This document shows, in pieces, positions 4,899 to 10,085 of a stretch of 10,085 nt of DNA (positions are counted from its first letter, which is position 1; every line of letters starts with the position of its first letter). The notes beneath the pieces were generated by a model. It saw only the letters and a program-made list of their open reading frames with translations. It was not told the DNA's origin and ran no database searches. Position numbers and translations under genes: made by a program. The stretch spans positions 1 through 10,085 of the forward strand of contig JBHJHK010000350.1 in assembly GCA_050330975.1 (NCBI GenBank). Direction: 5' to 3'. The stretch comes from JBHJHK01 sp050330975 (GTDB lineage Bacteria > Pseudomonadota > Gammaproteobacteria > Competibacterales > Competibacteraceae).

Positions 4899-6332
4899 AT
4901 GAGCGAGATCGATCGCACAGAGTCTTCTTCAAAACCCGAAGAGTCTGCCAGTAGTTCCACGGAACAGCGCGGCGCCGCCCCTTCTGCCCCCGAGCAAGAG
5001 CGCTTTGAGCAGCAGCTCAACGCCCCCTCCGGTGCAGACGAGGCTGCGTCTTCCGCTGGTGCCACCCGTCGCCACACCGTCCAACCCGGGGACACCATGT
5101 CCCACATCGCCCAGCGCCACGGGGTGGCCTTGGACGATGTCATCGCCGCCAACCCCCAGATCCACAACCCCAGCTTGATCGTCCCCGGGGAGCAGATCAA
5201 CCTTCCCGGCCCTCCTTTGGGCTCCACTCCCCAGACCACGGCGGCCCCCACCGATCCGGGTTTTTTCCACCCCGACTTGGCGGCGAACACCGTCCCCACC
5301 GACACCGGTCCGGTCCCCTCCGAGGGCTTGGCCCCAGGGGATGCCGTCCAGGTCCAGGGTACGGGTGCCGCCGGCCTCAATCTGCGGGCTAGCCCCTCCA
5401 TCGAGGGCACCGACATCGGCGGTTTTCCCGAGGGCACTGCCCTCCAGGTAGCCACCCCCCCCGACGGCGGTCCCGCCCAGCAAGGGGACTGGGTCTACGT
5501 GGCCGACGACCGTGGCCAAGAGGGCTGGGTCCACGGGGATTTCCTGGCCCAGAACGCCCAAGACCCCCAAGATGCCGAACCGGCGTCGTCCCCCGCTGGC
5601 ACGGGTGGTACTGCCAGCACCGCCAGCACCGCTAGCACCGAATCCACCGTCCCGGCCAACCCCAGCGGCGGCGGCGGTCTGCCCGACACCACGGGCATGA
5701 GCGAAGCCGAGCGCTATGACGTCTACGCCGACTACATCAACGAGCACGGCAACGAGCAAGCCCAACAGGCCCTGGCCAACGGCGACCGGGTGATCTTGGG
5801 TTTGCGCAACGACACCGATATGGATGCCAATGGCGGCAATGGCCGCTACGACGACCGCATCGTGGTGTTGTGGCGGGATGACGCCGGCAATCCCCAGGTG
5901 GAAGAATTCGACGCCAACACCGAGCCCAACCGCTGGAATGAGGAAAACACCCAGTGGGGTGCCGACATCGACGGCGACGGCGACCGGGAAATGGGCCGGC
6001 TGCGGGAGGGCACCATGGAGTACCGTATGAGCAGCTGGAACGGCGGCGAGCCGGCCCTGCGGCCGGTGGACGGCTCCCAGAACGGTGTGGTCTATGACGC
6101 CGACGACGATGGCTTGTACGATGCCGGCGATGTCGCCGCCACCGACAACGATACCCTCGGGCGGGATGTGGACTTCAACAGTTCCTTCCTGTTCCACGCC
6201 GGCTATAACGACAACATCACCGGCTCTGCCGGTTGCCAGACCCTGCCCCCTAGCGTCTACGACGACTTTATCGCCAGCCTGGGGGATCAGGGCAATTTCC
6301 AATATGTGTTGGTCAACGTCACCCCTGAGTAG
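4899..6332 (+). CDS. LysM + bacterial SH3 protein with C-terminal H...SAGC domain
   Basis: A 477-residue acidic modular protein. Residues 2-57 are a Glu/Ser-rich linker. Residues 58-104 are a LysM domain (RHTVQPGDTMSHIAQRHGV ... IVPGEQINLPG), which binds the glycan chain of peptidoglycan. Residues 148-218 form a bacterial SH3 domain (GLNLRASPS ... WVYVADD ... GWVHGDFL). A Ser/Thr/Gly linker at 219-265 includes a TAS triplet repeat at 238-246. The C-terminal domain (about 270-477) has Asp-rich loops, one EF-hand/dockerin-like (400-411, DADDDGLYDAGD), then H433 and S443-A-G-C446-Q. The His...SxGC arrangement recalls L,D-transpeptidase (YkuD) catalysis, but overall similarity is not established. 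There is no signal peptide or membrane segment, which is odd for a wall-binding protein and suggests non-Sec export. It lies 47 bases upstream of the next gene on the same strand. Confidence 0.88.
   Translation: MSEIDRTESSSKPEESASSSTEQRGAAPSAPEQERFEQQLNAPSGADEAASSAGATRRHTVQPGDTMSHIAQRHGVALDDVIAANPQIHNPSLIVPGEQINLPGPPLGSTPQTTAAPTDPGFFHPDLAANTVPTDTGPVPSEGLAPGDAVQVQGTGAAGLNLRASPSIEGTDIGGFPEGTALQVATPPDGGPAQQGDWVYVADDRGQEGWVHGDFLAQNAQDPQDAEPASSPAGTGGTASTASTASTESTVPANPSGGGGLPDTTGMSEAERYDVYADYINEHGNEQAQQALANGDRVILGLRNDTDMDANGGNGRYDDRIVVLWRDDAGNPQVEEFDANTEPNRWNEENTQWGADIDGDGDREMGRLREGTMEYRMSSWNGGEPALRPVDGSQNGVVYDADDDGLYDAGDVAATDNDTLGRDVDFNSSFLFHAGYNDNITGSAGCQTLPPSVYDDFIASLGDQGNFQYVLVNVTPE
5610..5636 (+). 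repeat. Three tandem 9-bp units encoding Thr-Ala-Ser
   Basis: The units ACTGCCAGC, ACCGCCAGC and ACCGCTAGC lie in the linker of the LysM protein and are followed by degenerate ACC GAA TCC ACC. They encode TASTASTAS and probably vary in number between strains by slippage. Confidence 0.6.
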
Positions 6333-6334
6333 GG

Positions 6335-6359
6335 GGGGCCGTTGACGACGTGTGGCCCC
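6335..6359. repeat. Hairpin between the LysM gene and the next gene
   Basis: GGGGCC (6335-6340) can pair with GGCCCC (6354-6359) across a 13-base loop just after the LysM stop. No T-run follows, so strong termination is not indicated; transcription could continue into the downstream cluster. Confidence 0.3.
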
Positions 6360-6379
6360 GCGGTGAGGCGCCTCTTGTG

Positions 6380-7468
6380 ATGCCCTCGCCGCCCTCCCGC
6401 AAAGCCCGCCGCCCCCGGCGTTCCCGGGAAGACCACGCCCCCGTCGTCGCCGCCCACTGGTGGCCCTTTGTCATCGCCGTCCTCGGCGAGGGACCCCTGC
6501 CCAAGGCCCACGGGGCGGTGACCCTGCCCCTGGGGCGACCCCAAATCTTTACCCAAGAACTGCTGGCCGCCCTGCAACAGGTGTTGCCCCGGGCGGTGGG
6601 AGCCATGCTCTGCCAGCGGGGCGGCTGGCGACCTAGGCCCTACCCCGCGGGCGGCGAATTCGCCACCGGCCGGGTGTGGAACGTCCCCTTGGCAACCTTG
6701 CAGTTCACCCCCCACACCCTAGAGACCCTCCTGGTGCTGTTTAACGCCGGGGTGCGCCGCCAAATCGCCGTCCCCGACCACCTCGTGGCGCCCCCCACCG
6801 CCAACGGCGACCTGTTGCTGGGCTACACCCTGCTGCGGCGCTACGCCTGTGGATCGACGCCGTGCCCCACCGAGACCTTGTCCCTGGGCTGGGCGGCCCA
6901 GCCCCTGGGGCTCATGGCCCACGCCGGTCTACTGCCCCAGTTACCAGTGGATTGGCGCCAGCGCCTGGAGCGGCTGTGGCAAGCCGACCTGCTGGCGCTG
7001 CTGCCGTGGCTGGGCCTCGATTGGCCGGCCGCCTGGGCCCAAGACCTCTCGGCCAGCCTCGACGGCGACCTGGAGACCGCCGCCCGCTTCGGGGTCCACC
7101 AGCGGCAACTGTGGAGCCACTGGTCCAGCCTCGCCACCGACCGGGGGCGGTGGGATTTGCTGCTGCCGTGGCTCGACTATTTCACCACTTGGAACGACGA
7201 GCGCTGCGAAGCCTATCGCCGGGCCATCGATCAGCTCATAAGGCCCTGGACTTTGAGCCAGCGCCAGCCGTTTATCGCCCACATCCTCGAGGGCCTGGCC
7301 CCGGCCATGGCCCTGGAGCAATTCTACCGCCGGGGGCAGGCCACCCACCCCGTGGACCGAAGCGCCGATGTTAAACTGTTCATGCACTACTACCGCCAGG
7401 GGGGGTTCGAGACCGCCCTGAGGGACCTTCGCCGACTCAGTCAGCGCCTACAGCCCACTTTGGGTTAG
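6380..7468 (+). CDS. Unrecognised Trp-rich protein of the AAA+/M41 cluster
   Basis: A soluble protein of 362 residues from ATG 6380, with no signal peptide and no clear membrane segment. I cannot name its family. After a Pro/Arg-rich N-terminus (2-20) it has HWWPFVIAVLGEG (26-38), a mixed alpha/beta part with LETLLVLFNAGVRRQIAVPDHL (about 114-135), and a mostly helical Trp- and Leu-rich C-terminal half. The start is uncertain: GTG 6350, GTG 6377 and ATG 6380 are in frame, and GAGG at 6365-6368 fits GTG 6377 (8 bases) or ATG 6380 (11 bases). The stop is 6 bases before the next gene's ATG, which points to one operon. Its place next to a soluble FtsH-like protein makes it a candidate orphan X-domain subunit of an FtsH-type ternary system, for example a substrate adaptor or sensor; this is inference. 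Confidence 0.84.
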   Translation: MPSPPSRKARRPRRSREDHAPVVAAHWWPFVIAVLGEGPLPKAHGAVTLPLGRPQIFTQELLAALQQVLPRAVGAMLCQRGGWRPRPYPAGGEFATGRVWNVPLATLQFTPHTLETLLVLFNAGVRRQIAVPDHLVAPPTANGDLLLGYTLLRRYACGSTPCPTETLSLGWAAQPLGLMAHAGLLPQLPVDWRQRLERLWQADLLALLPWLGLDWPAAWAQDLSASLDGDLETAARFGVHQRQLWSHWSSLATDRGRWDLLLPWLDYFTTWNDERCEAYRRAIDQLIRPWTLSQRQPFIAHILEGLAPAMALEQFYRRGQATHPVDRSADVKLFMHYYRQGGFETALRDLRRLSQRLQPTLG

Positions 7469-7474
7469 GGCACC

Positions 7475-8074
7475 ATGGGGGGGATTGCCGTGAGCCAGGC
7501 CTACCACATCGCCTTGACCTCTACGGTCAACCGCCGGGTCACCAGCGCCGACCAGGTGAGCTATCCTTTGACCCTAGAGCCCTTGTTGCCCCAGGAGGAA
7601 CTGGTGGGGTTGTTGCGCCAGGCCCTGTTGGCCGATGGCTTTGTCCCCCTCGCCGACGCCCCCCAGCGGCTGACGGCCCAGGGCCCCGCCGGCGAGACCC
7701 TGGAGGTGGATTTGACCACCCTGCTGGTCACCGCCAGCCTCGCCGAGGACCGGGAGCTGTCCTTGGATGTCAATGCCCAAGGTGGGGGCTATTCCCGCCG
7801 CGAGGCCGTGGCAGAGGCCCAGGCGTTGCTCCAGCGTGAGACCGAGCGGGCCGAAGGGTCCCTCACCGCCCAACAACAAAAACTCCAGCGGATATTGACG
7901 GCTCGCCTGGCGGCCTCGGAAGGGGCGCGGCTGGCCCGCCTCCACGGGGTGTTGGAGGGGGTCTACGGCGAGGCCCTCAAGCGCAAGGCCCACACCTTGG
8001 GGGATGTGGTGGCCTTGGAGGAAAACCGCGACCACCAGGGCAACTACCGGCTGGTGATCAAGGTGGAACGCTAG
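7475..8074 (+). CDS. Unrecognised 199-aa protein of the AAA+/M41 cluster
   Basis: The protein begins with a conserved-looking strand YHIALTSTVNRRVTSADQVSY (10-30), followed by an alpha/beta region (31-100), a long charged helix or coiled coil (about 110-160) and a short beta tail (178-199, ending GNYRLVIKVER). The tail faintly recalls DUF1257/Ycf35-type small proteins that sit beside AAA+ genes, but I do not claim membership. There is no signal peptide or membrane segment. The ATG at 7475 has a weak AGGG upstream; an in-frame GTG at 7490, preceded by a G-run, would start directly at SQAYHIAL and may be the real start. Genes on both sides are 6 and 12 bases away, so it is almost certainly translated from the same message as the AAA+ protein and likely forms part of its complex. 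Confidence 0.84.
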   Translation: MGGIAVSQAYHIALTSTVNRRVTSADQVSYPLTLEPLLPQEELVGLLRQALLADGFVPLADAPQRLTAQGPAGETLEVDLTTLLVTASLAEDRELSLDVNAQGGGYSRREAVAEAQALLQRETERAEGSLTAQQQKLQRILTARLAASEGARLARLHGVLEGVYGEALKRKAHTLGDVVALEENRDHQGNYRLVIKVER

Positions 8075-8086
8075 GGGCTCGGGCTT

Positions 8087-10085
<1,999 letters not shown>

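Noticed and set aside
4929..6302. Long minus-strand open frame opposite the LysM gene
   Set aside because: Val/Gly-rich translation typical of the antisense of a GC-rich gene; the plus strand has clear LysM and SH3 domains.
6365..6374. Palindrome GAGGCGCCTC before the 362-aa protein gene
   Set aside because: It includes the ribosome binding site and is short and GC-rich, so expected by chance at this composition.

Overview
The window comes from a high-GC bacterium that is probably Gram-negative (one likely lipoprotein is present). Leucine codons are rich in CTC, CTG and TTG, and there are long runs of G and C. A cyanobacterium or a proteobacterium would both fit. No rRNA, tRNA or clade-specific marker is present, so I do not assign a taxon. 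No insertion sequence, integrase or CRISPR array was seen.

Positions 1-4740 are a patchwork of ordinary genes separated by decayed gene pieces. In order they are: the 3' part of an FG-GAP/ASPIC-UnbV (CRTAC1-like) protein; a frameshifted and internally deleted remnant of a PQQ-type quinoprotein (minus strand); a ChrR-like cupin gene (plus strand) with a good sigma70-like promoter and a perfect palindrome at the expected transcription start; a stretch with two small coding-like remnants; a minus-strand pair of an MFS transporter and a GNAT acetyltransferase joined by an ATGA overlap; a leader with a strong hairpin; a C-terminal remnant that resembles allophanate hydrolase; and a short WG-repeat lipoprotein (minus strand).

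Positions 4740-10085 form one plus-strand gene cluster and are the most interesting part. The first gene encodes a LysM + SH3 protein whose C-terminal domain has an H...SAGCQ motif and which has no signal peptide. Tightly packed genes follow: an unrecognised Trp-rich protein of about 362 aa, an unrecognised protein of about 199 aa with a helical centre, and a large AAA+ protein with a C-terminal FtsH/M41-type zinc protease domain, cut by the window edge. The AAA+ protein has no membrane segments. It begins with a region that looks like a P-loop-less AAA relative, and it has a p97-like KWVGESE pore segment.

This layout recalls the FtsH-containing 'ternary' NTP-dependent conflict systems, in which a soluble FtsH-like ATPase/protease is linked to vWA, MoxR and orphan X-domain proteins. 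My working reading is that the AAA+/M41 protein is the engine, the two orphan proteins are adaptors or sensors, and the LysM/SH3 protein is either a cell-wall-directed component or an unrelated neighbour. A vWA or MoxR gene would be expected just beyond position 10085; this is inference.
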